From assembly GCF_013348745.1 (NCBI RefSeq), contig NZ_CP054666.1, positions 744,001 through 808,000 of the forward strand: a stretch of DNA of 64,000 bases. Reading direction: 5' to 3'. The translations under genes and the position numbers were made by a program. This DNA comes from Mycoplasma sp. OR1901 (GTDB lineage: Bacteria; Bacillota_I; Bacilli_A; Mycoplasmatales; Metamycoplasmataceae). Position 1 is the first letter of the stretch. Every line of letters starts with the position of its first letter. Below, piece after piece: positions 23,970 through 35,186 of the stretch. Below the pieces are notes generated by a model that was not told where the DNA came from, made no database searches, and saw only the letters and a list, made by a program, of their open reading frames with translations.

Positions 23970-24044
23970 GGCACCATAGCCAAATGGCCAAGGCATGAGT
24001 CTGCAAAACTTTGATTACGGGTTCGAATCCCGTTGGTGCCTCCA
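23970..24044 (+). tRNA. tRNA-Cys (anticodon GCA)
   Basis: Acceptor GGCACCA/TGGTGCC, anticodon loop TCTGCAAAA with GCA, T-arm CGGGTTCGAATCCCG, encoded CCA. Confidence 0.95.
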
Positions 24045-24073
24045 TAATTTAATTAAATTAGTAAGATTAAAAT

Positions 24074-24150
24074 GCGCCCGTAGCTCAATTGGACAGAGTG
24101 TTAGGTTACGGCCCTAAAGGTTGCGGGTTCGACTCCTGCCGGGCGCGCCA
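24074..24150 (+). tRNA. tRNA-Arg (anticodon ACG)
   Basis: Acceptor GCGCCCG/CGGGCGC, anticodon stem TTAGG/CCTAA with loop TTACGGC (ACG, with A34 as substrate for inosine), T-loop GGTTCGACTCC, encoded CCA. It lies 29 nt after tRNA-Cys, probably one transcript. Confidence 0.95.
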
Positions 24151-24175
24151 TTTGATTAAATTCACCAAATAAAGT

Positions 24176-24201
24176 TCTAAGCTTAATTGCTTAGATTTTT
24201 T
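24176..24201 (+). terminator. Terminator of the tRNA pair
   Basis: Stem TCTAAGC / GCTTAGA followed by six T. Confidence 0.8.
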
Positions 24202-24218
24202 AATAAGTTTTTTGCAGA

Positions 24219-24254
24219 AAAAAGATTGCTTACTAAATACTAAGCAATCTTTTT
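24219..24254 (-). terminator. Terminator of hisS-aspS
   Basis: Stem AAAAAGATTGCTTA / TAAGCAATCTTTTT (14 bp), just after the aspS stop on the minus strand. Confidence 0.85.
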
Positions 24255-24258
24255 ATCA

Positions 24259-25968
24259 TTATTTTTTGTCCATTAATTGTATGAATAAATCACTAAGTTG
24301 ACTCTCATCAACTCCTGAAGGAGCTTCAGTGAATAAGTCTTCATTTTTTGAATTTTTAGGGAATGCAATTACATCTCTAATTGTTTTATGTTTTGTAATT
24401 AACATGATAATACGGTCAATACCTAAACCAATTCCACAGTGTGGTGGAACACCATATTCTAGAGCTTTTAAGAAGAAACCAAATTTAGCTTCTTGTTGCT
24501 CTTTGGTTAAGTTGATTAAATCAAACATTTTTTCTTGAACATCTCTTTGGTGGATTCTAGCAGAACCAGAACCTAATTCAAATCCATTCATCACTAGATC
24601 ATAACTTTTAGCTTTAATAGTAGACTTATCTAATTTATCTACCTCTTCTAAAGAATGATCAAATTGAGTGAATGGGTGATGAGCAGCTGCTCAAGAATCA
24701 TTTTCTTCATCATATTCAAACATAGGGAATTTCACAACTCATTTGAAATTAAATTCATCATCGTTTGCTCAGTTGTATCATGAATTTAGTTCAACACGAA
24801 GTGCACCTAGTGCTTGAGAAGCGTTTTCATATTTATTAGCTACAATTAAATATGTTCCTTCTCGACTTTCTTGTGAAGCAATTAATTTATCAACTGATTC
24901 TTGCGCTTTTGTTGCAAAGTTTGTTGAAGCAATTTCACCATTTTCAACTACAAAGTAGAATAAAGCATTTGCTTTATTTTTCTTAGCAATTTCTTCTAAT
25001 TTTTTATGGTCTTTTTTAGTAATTTTTTCATCAATTTTCAGCATTCTCACTGAATCTGCATTTGCAATAATTCCAAAATCACTTCCTTCAAAAAATTCTT
25101 TGATATCAACTATTTTATTTTCGAATCTAAAATCAGGTTTATCTGAACCATAATCTCTAATACATTGATCATATTCAACACGCTCAAAAGGTATTTTTAA
25201 ATCTACATTTAATACTTTTTTGAATGCATATTGGAACATTTTTTCAATATGTGATTGGAAAGTTTCTACATCTAAGAAACTTGTTTCAATATCCAACTGA
25301 GTAAATTCTGGTTGACGATCTTTACGTGAATCTTCATCTCTAAAACAACGAGCAATTTGGAAGTATTTTTCAAACCCAGCAACCATAAGTAATTGTTTAA
25401 ATAATTGCGGACTTTGTGGTAAAGCGTAGAAAGAACTATAGTTACGTGTAGGAACTAAGAAATCACGAGCCCCTTCTGGTGTAGCTTTTGATAAAATTGG
25501 AGTTTCAATTTCAGTAAAATCAATATTTTGTAAGTATTCTCTAATTGCAAAAATAAATTTATTTCTAATTGCAATTGTTTTTTGCATTATAGGTCTTCTT
25601 AAGTCTAAAAATCTGTATTTAAGTCTTAATTCTTCTTTAGTATCAATATCATCTCTTATTTGAAATGGTAACTGTTCTTTTGATAAAGATAGAACTTCGT
25701 GCTCTAAAACATTAATTTCAATATCACCGGTTTCTAAACTAGGATTTTTATCTTTTCTCTCAACAACGATACCTTTAACTTTTAAAACGCTTTCTTTATT
25801 AAAGTTGATATCACCTTTAAAAACTAATTGTGTTATACCGTATTTATCTCTTAAATCAACAAAACTTAATTCACCAAATTTACGCTTATTAGCAACTCAA
25901 CCAAATAAAGTAACTTCTTTATTAATATCAGTTAATCTTAATTCATTATTTTTAATAGTTTTATTCAT
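24259..25968 (-). CDS. aspS: Aspartyl-tRNA synthetase
   Basis: 569-aa bacterial-type class II synthetase. OB-fold anticodon domain at the N-terminus ([16 protein letters not shown]), then [19 protein letters not shown], motif 2 [18 protein letters not shown], the bacterial GAD insertion and motif 3 [14 protein letters not shown] near the C-terminus. The gene is continuous through TGA codons in the GAD/catalytic segment ([13 protein letters not shown]). Its ATG overlaps the hisS stop by 8 nt, so the two are coupled; hisS-aspS is the standard order in Gram-positive relatives. Confidence 0.96.
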
Positions 25969-27313
25969 CTTTAAGTAAATTCTCCTCAATATAATTTTCA
26001 ATATTATCAACATCTAAATCGGAAATATCACAATCCTCAATGAATCTAAGTAAATCAGCAATCCCTTGATTGTTGAAAGAAAATACAATTTTATCATTAG
26101 ATAATAAGTTTTTAGCAGTTAATAAGTTTTCATCATTTTTAACATCATCAAAAATTAAAATACTTGCATTACGTTTTTTAGCTTTTTCAAAAACTTTTTT
26201 AGATTTTAAAGTAGAGTATTCAAAGTGAACATTATTTAGTACTTTTACTAGGTGTTTATATGTTAAGTCAAATAGTTGATTTTTAGTTTGTCCACCTAAA
26301 GAACTTGATACAAATATATCAACATAATTTAATTCTTCATTGAAATTTGTTCTCTCAACGTATTTGCTTCTGATAATGTCAATAATTCTATCAACACCCA
26401 TTCCGAACCCAACACTTGATAATCCTTTTGGCCCGCCTAATTCATGAATTAGATTTGAATATCTACCACCACCAATTAGTGTTGATTGCGAACCAGACTC
26501 ATCACTAGTTGACACTAATTCGAAAACTGTTTCATCATAATAGTCTAAACCACGAACAAGTTGTGGAGAAACTTCATATTCAATACCAAATCTATCTAAA
26601 GTATCTTTTAATTCGTCAAAATATTCTTTTGATTCATCAGTTAAGTAATCATAAATTTTAGGAGCATTTTTTACCACGTCTTTTTTAGAATCGTTTTTAT
26701 CATCTAAAATTCTTAAAACTTTACCAGATAAAACTCTTTTTTGAGAAACTTCACTTAACTCGTCTAAATATTTATTAAAGTATTCTGCTAATGCTACTTC
26801 GTATTTTTTACGTGATTCTAAATCACCAATTGTATTAAGTAAAATTTTGTGTTCAACTTCTAAATAATCTAAAACTTCATGTGCTACTATTATTGCTTCC
26901 GCGTCTTTTAAATAACTTTTTTCACCAACGTGTTCAATACCAGCCTGATAAAATTGACGATATCTACCTTTTTGTGGTTGTTCATATCTAAACATAGGTT
27001 GAATATATGCAAATTTTTGTATAGTTTCTTGTTGTCATTTATTTTCAATATAAGAACGAACAAAAGGTGCAGTCCCTTCTGGACGTAATGCTATTTCACG
27101 GTCAGATTTATCCTTAAATTCATATATTTCTTTATTAACTATTTCAGATTCTTGCATTGAACGAACAAATAGATTTTTATACTCAATAATTGGTGTCTCG
27201 ATAAAGTTAAAACCATGTTTAATAACTATATCTTCGAATATTAAAGTAATCATGTGTTTTATATCAAATTCTAAGAAGTTATAATCTTTTGTACCTTTGA
27301 TTTTATTAATCAT
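25961..27313 (-). CDS. hisS: Histidyl-tRNA synthetase
   Basis: 450-aa class II enzyme. It begins MINKIKGTKDYNFLE; ALRPEGTAPFVRSYIE (motif 1/2 region), PMFRYEQPQKGRYRQFYQAGIE (motif 2), the histidine-specific LVRGLDYYDETVFEL and GGGRYSNLIHELGG, and a C-terminal anticodon-binding domain are present. One TGA Trp splits it in a standard-code reading. First gene of the hisS-aspS pair with a 120-bp upstream region holding its promoter; no T-box is visible. Confidence 0.96.
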
Positions 27314-27409
27314 TTTTCTCCTTTAATAAATTAAATTTATGGTGAATTTAATTTATATATATTTTATATTATTTTGTTTTAAAAAATATTAAATAAACAA
27401 TATTAAAAT

Positions 27410-27437
27410 AAAGGATCTATACTTAAAATAGATCTTT
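27410..27437 (-). terminator. Terminator of the gmk-rpe operon
   Basis: Minus-strand hairpin AAAGATCTAT / ATAGATCCTTT with T-rich tail, at the rpe stop. Confidence 0.65.
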
Positions 27438-28107
27438 AATTATTTGAATATTTTTTACCTAAAATAGAATTAATTGTTTCTTGATTTGGGCTTTTAACTA
27501 AAAAAGTTCCGGCAACACATGCGTCAGCACCTTTTTTAAATGCTTGCGGTCCTGTTAGATCATTAATTCCGCCATCAACTTGTATTAAAAAATCATAGAA
27601 ATTTTGTAGTCTTATATTTTTTAATTGTGATATTTTAACAAGTGAAGAATCGATGAATTTTTGACCACCTTTACCAGGTTCAACTGACATTACTAACACT
27701 AAAGCTAATCTATCTAAAAATTCTTCAATAACATCAATTGGTGTATCAGGTTTAATAGCTAAACCAATTTTTAATTCATGTTTATTTTTTGTTAAAAAAT
27801 CATTAAATTTATCTAAATCATTTTCAATAGCTTCATAATGAAAAGTTAATATATCAACATCATTTTTTAGTTGTTCTACATAATCATAAGGGTTAACAAC
27901 CATTAAATGAGCATCTTTCATATGATGTTTTGCATTTTTATTAATATTTTTAATTTCCTCAACTGTAATTGCTGTATTTTCAACAAATTTACCATCCATT
28001 ACGTCATAATGAATTCATTTTATACCTTCATCGATTAATGTGTTAGCCATCTGTAATCTCTCTTCAGGTTTTACATTTAAAAGGCTTGGTGTAACATATT
28101 TTTTCAT
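27436..28107 (-). CDS. rpe: Ribulose-phosphate 3-epimerase
   Basis: 223-aa TIM-barrel enzyme of the pentose phosphate pathway interconverting ribulose-5-P and xylulose-5-P. TPSLLNV at the start, HYDVMDGKFVEN (metal-binding His and Asp), DAHLMVVNP, VLVMSVEPGKGGQ and VDGGIND near the end are the family motifs. The start lies 9 nt after rsgA, with SD AAGGAGAA. The gmk-PP2C-kinase-rsgA-rpe order matches the conserved Firmicutes cluster. Confidence 0.95.
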
Positions 28108-28116
28108 TTTTCTCCT

Positions 28117-28950
28117 TTATTTAATTTCGTTTTGTAATTTTAAATAATTATCATATCTTTCTTTAGTTATTTTTACTTCGTCTATATTTTGTTTAACTGC
28201 ACAATCTTTAAAATTCTCATTTATATGTAAACAACTTCTGTATTTACATGTTTTCGCAAGTTCTCTAAAAACTTTATAGCTTTGAGCTAATTCAATTGAT
28301 GATAAATTTAAATTTAATGATGAGAAACCGGGTGTATCAATTAAAAAACCTTCTTGAAGCGGTATAGCACGAACTTCTCTAGTAGTATGTTTACCCCTTC
28401 CAAGAGATTTTGAAATAATATTTGTTTCAAAATTAAAACCACCTAAATTATTAATTGTAGTAGTTTTACCAACTCCACTTTGACCCATGAAAACAGAATA
28501 TTTATTTCTAAATAAATCATTAAATTCTTTTATATTTAAATTATTATTGTCAACTAAAATAACTTTGTATCCCATGTTTTCATAAATATTTTTATATTTT
28601 TTAGACTCATCTAAATCTAAATCACTTTTAGTGATGCATAAAATAGGTTCAATATTTTCATTTTCAATGATTGACATATATTTATCTACTAAAAAAGTAC
28701 TAAATTGCGGCTCTTTAATAGACATAAAAATAAAAATAGTGTCAATGTTAGCAACTTTAGGTCTAATTAATTCGTTTTTTCTCTCTAAAATATCTACAAC
28801 TTGGTTTTCTTTAACCACAACTATATCACCAACAACAGGACTTTTCCCTTGATACCTTAATTTACCAGCCGCAGGAAGCTTAATGATTTGATCATGCTTG
28901 TATAATTCATAAATTCCTGCTACTATTCCGTGTACTATAAATTTTTGCAT
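28117..28950 (-). CDS. rsgA: Ribosome small subunit-dependent GTPase A
   Basis: 277-aa circularly permuted GTPase that helps mature the 30S subunit. OB domain first (GIVAGIYELY), then G4 TKSDLD, G1 GQSGVGKTTTINNL, the G2 stretch GKHTTREVRA, G3 DTPGFSSL and the C-terminal zinc knuckle (C..C..H..C in CKYRSCLHINENFKDC). Order G4-G1-G3 is diagnostic. It begins 1 nt after the kinase stop. Confidence 0.95.
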   Translation of the reverse strand: MQKFIVHGIVAGIYELYKHDQIIKLPAAGKLRYQGKSPVVGDIVVVKENQVVDILERKNELIRPKVANIDTIFIFMSIKEPQFSTFLVDKYMSIIENENIEPILCITKSDLDLDESKKYKNIYENMGYKVILVDNNNLNIKEFNDLFRNKYSVFMGQSGVGKTTTINNLGGFNFETNIISKSLGRGKHTTREVRAIPLQEGFLIDTPGFSSLNLNLSSIELAQSYKVFRELAKTCKYRSCLHINENFKDCAVKQNIDEVKITKERYDNYLKLQNEIK

Positions 28951-28951
28951 A

Positions 28952-29971
28952 TTAAATTAATTTTCAAACTTTCAATAAAATTACAACAACTAAAATAGAT
29001 ACGGTGATAAGCAATAACGAAATTCCTAAAAATATTGGAGAATTTATAAATCCTTCAATAGTTCTTTTTGGTTTTATGGTTTTAATAGAAATTAATTTTT
29101 CAATTTTTCTTTCATCATTTAAAGAAGTTTTGACATCATTTCTAAATTCTCAAACATCTTTATATCTATCATTTGGATTTTTTGCAGTAGCTTTAATTAT
29201 TATATTTCTTACCGAGTTAGGCATGGCAACAAATTTATTTGGTTCAGGGAATTCTTTATCTCTGTGCATAACTATTGTTTCAACATCACTTTTTCCGGAA
29301 AAAGGATAATGACCAGTAATCATTTCAAAATATAGAATTCCTAAACTATAAATGTCCACTGCTTTTGTTTTTTTCAAGTTAGCATTTAAGAATTCTGGAG
29401 CAGCATAATAAGGCGAGCAAACAACTGAATTTTCACGAGTTAATTTTTTTGTATCTTGAGAGACGGAGATACCTAAGTCTAAAATTTTAACATCATGATC
29501 TTTTGAAATCATAATATTTTGAGATTTTAAATCTCTATGAATTATATTTCTAGAATGCAACTCTCCTAAAGTTTCGGCAACTTGTCTAATATAATTATTT
29601 GCTAGACCAATTGTTAGTCTCTTAGTTTTTTTAAGTATTGAATATAATGTATCACCATCAATGTATTCCATTACATAATAACACTCAAATTCATCTTCGT
29701 AATTTTCAATAATTCTAGGGATGTGTTTATGATTTATCTTTTTAAGTAAATTCACTTCATTTTTAAATCTTTCTCTAGAAACCGGATTACCGTTGTTATT
29801 TAAAAATTTCAATGCATACGAAGTTGAATCATCACTATTTTTCAATCTCACTTGAAAAACAGAACCCATACCACCATTACCAATCGATCTTATAATTTTA
29901 TATTTTTCATTAATTTTAGACTCTGGTCTAATACCAGTCCTTTTAATTGTTTGATTGTCATTATTATTCAT
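28952..29971 (-). CDS. Membrane-anchored Ser/Thr protein kinase (Hanks type)
   Basis: 339-aa kinase. Gly-rich loop SIGNGGMGSVFQ, catalytic Lys in SYALKFLN, HRDLKSQNIM catalytic loop, DLGIS in place of DFG, SPYYAAPEF activation end and a single C-terminal transmembrane helix (IFLGISLLLITVSILVVVVI). The extracellular PASTA repeats of PrkC/PknB are absent; only a few residues follow the helix. I chose the ATG at 29971 rather than the one 12 nt upstream, because GAGG sits at SD distance from it and the overlap ATGAATAA with the phosphatase stop suggests coupling. It pairs with the adjacent PP2C phosphatase. Confidence 0.93.
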
Positions 29972-30725
29972 TTTCAGCCTCAAAATCTAGTAATACTAAA
30001 CTCATATTGTCATCTGACTCATTAATCTTTGCTTTTTCCAATAATTTACTAGAAATAATTTTTAAATCACTATATTTTTTCAAAATAGATTCAATGTCAT
30101 TTTTATCCACATAATCATGTAAACCATCAGAAGTTAATATTATTTTTTTGATTATTTCAACCTTGTTAGCGTCAAATTCAAAAAATTGAACGGTTGTTGA
30201 AACATTTCTACCGACACTACTTGTTAAATATTTTCACTTATAATCAAATTCTAAATTTGCGTCTGTTTTAATTTCTTTAAGAATTAAATTTCCATAATTT
30301 TGATCCTCAGTAACTTGAGTAAGATTTCCAAAAGTATCTAAAAAATAAGCTCTAGAGTCACCGATATTAAAAACATATATTTTATTTTCACTTTTAATAT
30401 ATAAAGCACCTACTAAAGTTGTACCCATATTAGATTTGGAAGGATCTAATTTGGCAATATTATTAAATTCAATTTTAACCTTATTTATTGTTTCAATAAA
30501 AAACTTTTTAGTTTCAACTGAGTTAATATATTTAAAATAATTTATAAAGTTTGTTTTTAGTGTAGTTATAGTAACTGCTGACGCAATTTCTCCAAAGTCA
30601 TGTCCGCCCATACCATCGCACAAAATAGCAAAAGTGAAGTATTCATTCTCGAATACTTCCACTTTATCTTCATTATTTTCTCGAACATTTCCTTTTTCAC
30701 TAATTGAAAAATATTCTCTAATCAA
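29964..30725 (-). CDS. PP2C-family protein phosphatase
   Basis: 253-aa metal-dependent Ser/Thr phosphatase, partner of the downstream kinase. Motifs: SEKGNVRENNEDK (N-terminal metal Asp region), LCDGMGGHDFGEIAS, NMGTTLVGALY, NIGDSRAYFL, LTSDGLHDYVD and DDNMSLVLLDF. One TGA Trp in the middle. It overlaps gmk by 8 nt and the kinase by 8 nt, so all three are probably translationally coupled. Confidence 0.94.
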
Positions 30726-31332
30726 GTTCTAACTCCTTATGTAATAATTCTCTAATTTCATTAGCAGCTCTTTCAGGAATATCGTTAATTATTTTGTATT
30801 TGTAAAGTTCATCGGCTTCTAACACTTCTATTTCAGCTTTTTGTAATCTATCTTTTAAGGTTTTAGAATTTTCTGAACCACGAATTAAAATTCTTCTTCT
30901 AAGATCTTCCATTGAAGGAGGAGCAACAAAAATTGTAATTAATTTATATTTATTATTGAAAGGAGGATGTGATAATTTTTTTATCACTTGTCTAACACCT
31001 GTTGTTTCAATTTCTAACATAGGTGTTTTGTTTTTACTATGTATCTTATCTAATTCTGAATATAAAGTACCATAATAGTTATTTAAATGATAAGAAAATT
31101 CAATAAATTTACGATTTTTAATCTTGTCTCTAAAAGTATCCACGTCAAGAAAATAATAGTGAACTCCATTTAATTCACCATTTCTAGGTTTTCTAGTTGT
31201 TGCAGAACATGATAGAGATAAATTTAACTCGTCAAATTCAAATAACAACCTTTCAATCGTTCCTTTTCCAACTCCGCTAGGCCCTGAAAAGATAATAATC
31301 GGGCTCAATTTATTATTATTTTTCTTATTCAT
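30718..31332 (-). CDS. gmk: Guanylate kinase
   Basis: 204-aa enzyme phosphorylating GMP to GDP. P-loop FSGPSGVGKGT, SATTRKPRNGELNGVHYYF (GMP-binding), LEIETTGVRQV and FVAPPSMEDLRRRI are typical; length is normal. The minus strand has TATAAT nine bases before the ATG and no SD, so the mRNA is probably leaderless. First gene of the operon ending at rpe. Confidence 0.96.
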   Translation of the reverse strand: MNKKNNNKLSPIIIFSGPSGVGKGTIERLLFEFDELNLSLSCSATTRKPRNGELNGVHYYFLDVDTFRDKIKNRKFIEFSYHLNNYYGTLYSELDKIHSKNKTPMLEIETTGVRQVIKKLSHPPFNNKYKLITIFVAPPSMEDLRRRILIRGSENSKTLKDRLQKAEIEVLEADELYKYKIINDIPERAANEIRELLHKELELD

Positions 31333-31442
31333 ATTTCTATAATTATAACATTTTTATAAAATAAAAAAGATGAAAAATTAATTGATATTTCTTTTTAATA
31401 AAGCATTATTTTTCAATAGATTTTAACATTAAAATTATTAAA

Positions 31443-31465
31443 AAAATTCAACAAATGTTGAATTT
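31443..31465 (-). terminator. rpsT terminator
   Basis: Minus-strand stem AAATTCAACA / TGTTGAATTT with a 2-4 nt loop and T-run, 12 nt after the rpsT stop. Confidence 0.8.
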
Positions 31466-31476
31466 AAATATTGCTA

Positions 31477-31743
31477 TTATTTATTTGAATTTTTTAATAC
31501 AAATTCATCTAAACGAGAACGTTTTCTAGCACCTTTGTTTTTGTGGAAAACACCTTTAGATACTGCTTTAGCAATAACTTGGTGTGCTTGTTTAACAAAT
31601 TCACTAGCTTTAGCATCGTTAGCTAAAACAGCTTCTCTAGCTTTACGTATAGCTGTTTTAACACGTGATTTCATAGCTGCATTTTTAACTCTAGCAGCTT
31701 CCATCTTAGCTATACTTTTGATTTTAGATTTAATATTTGCCAT
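31477..31743 (-). CDS. rpsT: Ribosomal protein S20
   Basis: 88-aa basic helical protein of the 30S subunit. MANIKSKIKSIAKMEAARVKNAAMKSR at the start and KGVFHKNKGARKRSRL near the end are typical of S20. SD GGGGG precedes the ATG. Monocistronic. Confidence 0.94.
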   Translation of the reverse strand: MANIKSKIKSIAKMEAARVKNAAMKSRVKTAIRKAREAVLANDAKASEFVKQAHQVIAKAVSKGVFHKNKGARKRSRLDEFVLKNSNK

Positions 31744-31846
31744 ATCGAATCCCCCTTTTTCTATTTTTTTGAAAAATCTTTTATATTATATTAAATTTTT
31801 TAAATAAATAAATTAATTCTCAAAATTTATGTGCTATACTTTCATA

Positions 31847-32128
31847 TGCAATAGCTGATAGCTGCCTTTTATTAGGTAGAGGAAAGTCCGTGCTAGCACC
31901 AACTGCGATGTTGGTAGTGATCACGTTAAGCCCAATAAGCTTAAGCCTAGACGACTAGTGCCACAGAGACGAGAATTGTGAAACGCGGTAAACTCCGTGA
32001 GCTAGAAACCCAAATTTGGTAGGGGAATCGCAAATAGAAAATGAACAATTTTGCGAAGTATATCTTTAATGATATATTAGATAAATTATCAGCACTTTTT
32101 TAAAGTACAGAACACGGCTTATTTTGCG
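31847..32128 (+). ncRNA. rnpB: RNase P RNA
   Basis: Catalytic RNA that removes 5' leaders from pre-tRNA. The universal core AGAGGAAAGTCC is at about 31878-31889, followed by CGTGCTAGCACC; ACAGAGACG and GAAACGCGGTAAACTCC in the middle, and the 3' conserved ACAGAAC(A)CGGC at about 32107. The ends GCAATAGC and GGCTTATTTTGC form P1. TATACT upstream (31835-31840) serves as -10. Ends are estimated to a few bases. Confidence 0.93.
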
Positions 32129-32130
32129 AA

Positions 32131-32156
32131 AACACTCATTTTTTGGGTGTTTTTTT
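32131..32156 (+). terminator. rnpB terminator
   Basis: Stem AACACTC / GGGTGTT followed by seven T. Confidence 0.8.
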
Positions 32157-32303
32157 ATTTTTTTAGTTTAGGTCTATTAAATAAATATATTTATTTAAAT
32201 AAAATATTTAAACTTTTTATCTTTAAGTTATTTTTTGCTTTTTTTGTTGTTTTTTTTCGTCATTATAATACAATTAAGGATATAAAAAAATGTAAAGGAA
32301 CTA

Positions 32304-34031
32304 ATGGAGAATTTTAAGAACTTTTTTTCAATAAAAAATATAAAAAAGATATCAATTTTATTTGGTCTTATTGGAGCAGCAATAACCATAACAACAATAA
32401 CAATTTTAAAGGTAAATAAAAAATATAAACCTGCCTTTTATAACTATAAATCATATATAAACGAGTCATTAATAGATAAATTTAACGAAAAATTTGAATA
32501 CAAAACATTTAATGAGGTTAGTGAATTTACTGCAGCATTAAATAATTTTAAAGTCGCAGCAGGTATAGGTAGTGATTTTCAAGCGATCACTTTAATAAAA
32601 AAAGGTTTAATTCAACCAATTAATTTTAGTAAATTACTAAAACTACAAATTAAAAATGATGAAGAATTAAAAAATATTTTGAAAAAAATATATACTCCAG
32701 ATGTTTTTAAACATTTAGAATCATATGATGATCAATTACTTGAAGATGCTTACGGTAATAAATTTGAAAAACCTAAGCATTTATGAAAATATTTTGTTCC
32801 TTACTATGCACAAGATGGAATTATAGCTTATAATCCGTTGAAAAACAATAATAACATACTTAATAAAGATGATTTTACAAAAAATAATATTTATGACAAT
32901 AGTATTTCTAATGTTTTAGATACAATATCTAAAAATAACTATAAAGATTTAGTTATAACAGATGCCGTAAGAGTTAATATGTTGTACGGTTCAACAGAAC
33001 AAAAAAATGATAGTAAAATCAACGAAAACAACTATAAACAATCAATAAATGATTTTATTAATACAATCGAAAATTCTACTAACACTAGCATTTCAAGCGG
33101 TAATTATATTTCATTTAATTCTGATGGACAAGGAATTATAGCATCATTATTAGATAAAAAACGTATAGATGTAAATGCTGCAATTATGTATAATGGTGAT
33201 GCATTAGATGCCTATTACTCAGAAGGAAATGGCTTCACAATTTATGATAATGAACAGAAGAAAGAAATCGAAATACCAAACGGAACAATACAAACAATAA
33301 AATTTAAAAATAATATCTTGTTGGTTGATGGTTTAGTTGTAGCAAAAGGTATAAATAGTTCACTTGAAGATGATTTATACTCAACTTTAAATAGCACAAT
33401 TTATAACGATATGGCAGCAGCATATAATAACACAACTATCGAGCACTATCAGTTAAAAATGTATGATGAATACTTAAATAATTTATATAGAGACAAAATA
33501 ATAACTGATTATAATAATAAAAATTTAAGAGGTGTTTTAAAATTCGATGAGTTTAAATCTGAACTAAGGGATATTTACTTAAAGGGTTTAAAACAGGAAT
33601 TCAATAACGATATATTAAAATCATTCAACGAATATGTAATGAATAAATTTAATAATGATGAAACATTAAAAGATTCATTATTTGAAACACTAGATTCATC
33701 TATTAGTGATGAAGAAAAAATAGACCAAATTTCATTTAAACTTTCACACATTGATTTTCTTAATGAAAAATACTATGAATTTTTAGAGGACAAATATCCT
33801 AATTACGTGAATTTTGATTTTATAAACTATACTCCAACAAATATAGCTGAATATGAGTTAATTAAACGTAATTATTTTGTAAATGATGATAATACTTTTG
33901 ATTATAAAGCTTTAGAAATTTATCAAATTAGCGATCAAGACGGATCAATTGTCCATAATTCAATAAATGGAGTAGACGATAAATTAGATTCTCTTTTAAC
34001 TACATATTACTATTCAAAAATTAAACATTAA
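32304..34031 (+). CDS. potD: PotD-like polyamine-binding protein, membrane-anchored
   Basis: 575-aa protein resembling substrate-binding proteins for spermidine/putrescine. A single N-terminal helix (about residues 16-36, ILFGLIGAAITITTITIL) has no lipobox Cys, so it is an uncleaved anchor. Family echoes: FYNYKSYINESLIDKFNE (PotD has NYGDYIDPDLI), the strand GIGSDFQAITLIKKGLIQPI, YFVPYYAQDGIIAYNP and, in the middle, AAIMYNGDALDAYY. It is longer than PotD (about 350 aa), with extra helical segments. No potABC genes are adjacent, which is unusual. Good SD (AAAGGA). Substrate assignment is from resemblance only. Confidence 0.6.
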
Positions 34032-34039
34032 TCAATTAA

Positions 34040-34078
34040 AAAAACCAAAATACATTACAGTTATGTATTTTGGTTTTT
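34040..34078 (+). terminator. Bidirectional terminator between potD and ychF
   Basis: Perfect 16-bp stem AAAAACCAAAATACAT / ATGTATTTTGGTTTTT serving two convergent genes. Confidence 0.88.
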
Positions 34079-34085
34079 AAATAAA

Positions 34086-35186
34086 TTATTTTCCGAATTT
34101 AAAGTGACAAATATCACCATCTTGCATTATATATTGTTTACCTTCTTGGCGCATTTTACCAGCGTTTTTAGCACCTTGTTCACCACCATATTTTATATAA
34201 TCTTCATATGAAATAACTTCCGCTTTTATGAATTTCTTTTCAAAATCGGTATGGATTACACCAGCACATTTTGGAGCTTCTCAACCTTTGTGGTACACTC
34301 AAGCTCTTGCTTCAATTTTACCTGCAGTAAAATATGTTTCTAAATTTAGTAAATCGAAAGCTTCTTTAGTTAATAAATCTAAACCACTTCTTTTGATTCC
34401 GTACATTTCTAAAAGTTCATTTTTTTCATTTTCATCTTCAATAGCAACAAGGTCTGATTCGATTTGAACTGAAATAGGAATTATTTTTTCATCATCTTTT
34501 AATGATGATTTTAATTGTAAAAATAATTCATCATTTTGATAGTCCATAAATTGCTCATTACCTAAATTAGCTACGTAAATTATAGGTTTAAATGTTAATA
34601 AGTGATATCCTTTAATGAATTTAGCTTCTTTTTCATCTAATTCAACATCTCTTGCCGGGATATTAGCAAGTAGTGCTTCTTTTACTTTGTTAGCTGCATT
34701 TTGTTCAGTTATCGCATCTTTATCACCAGATTTTGCTTTTTTAGCAACCCTATCTAATACCTTTGTAATTGTTTCATAATCAGCTAAAATTAACTCATAA
34801 TTAATGATTTCTTTATCTCTAACTGGATCAACAGAATTAGCAACGTGCATAATTCTTTTATCATCAAAACATCTAATAACATGTATGATCGCATCGACTT
34901 CTCTTATGTTAGCTAAAAACTTATTACCTAAACCATCACCTTTTGACGCACCTTTAACAAGACCTGCGATATCAACAAAGTCAAAAGTTGCTCAAACAAT
35001 TTTATCGGGGTTAATTAATTTTGCAATTTCTTGTAATCTTGGATCAATTAATGGAACTGAAGAAACATTTGGTTCAATTGTAGTAAACGCATAATTAGAT
35101 GCTTCGACTTTCTTTTTTGTAATAGCACTAAATAAAGTACTTTTTCCTACGTTTGGTAAACCTACTATACCTGCTTTTAATGACAT
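34086..35186 (-). CDS. ychF: Redox-regulated ATPase YchF (OLA1 family)
   Basis: 366-aa Obg-like P-loop protein. [18 protein letters not shown] (Walker A), [23 protein letters not shown] (G3 region), NLGNEQ where GTPases have NKxD (giving ATP preference), a coiled-coil insertion and the C-terminal TGS domain ([21 protein letters not shown]). It binds the ribosome and affects start-site choice in other bacteria. Two TGA Trp codons in conserved positions. SD AAGGAGAA. Confidence 0.95.

Noticed and set aside
24259-27313. Apparent pseudogenes (fragmented aspS, hisS, mod, res, copB, pepF, alaS)
   Set aside because: All breaks are TGA codons at Trp positions; with code 4 every gene is continuous.
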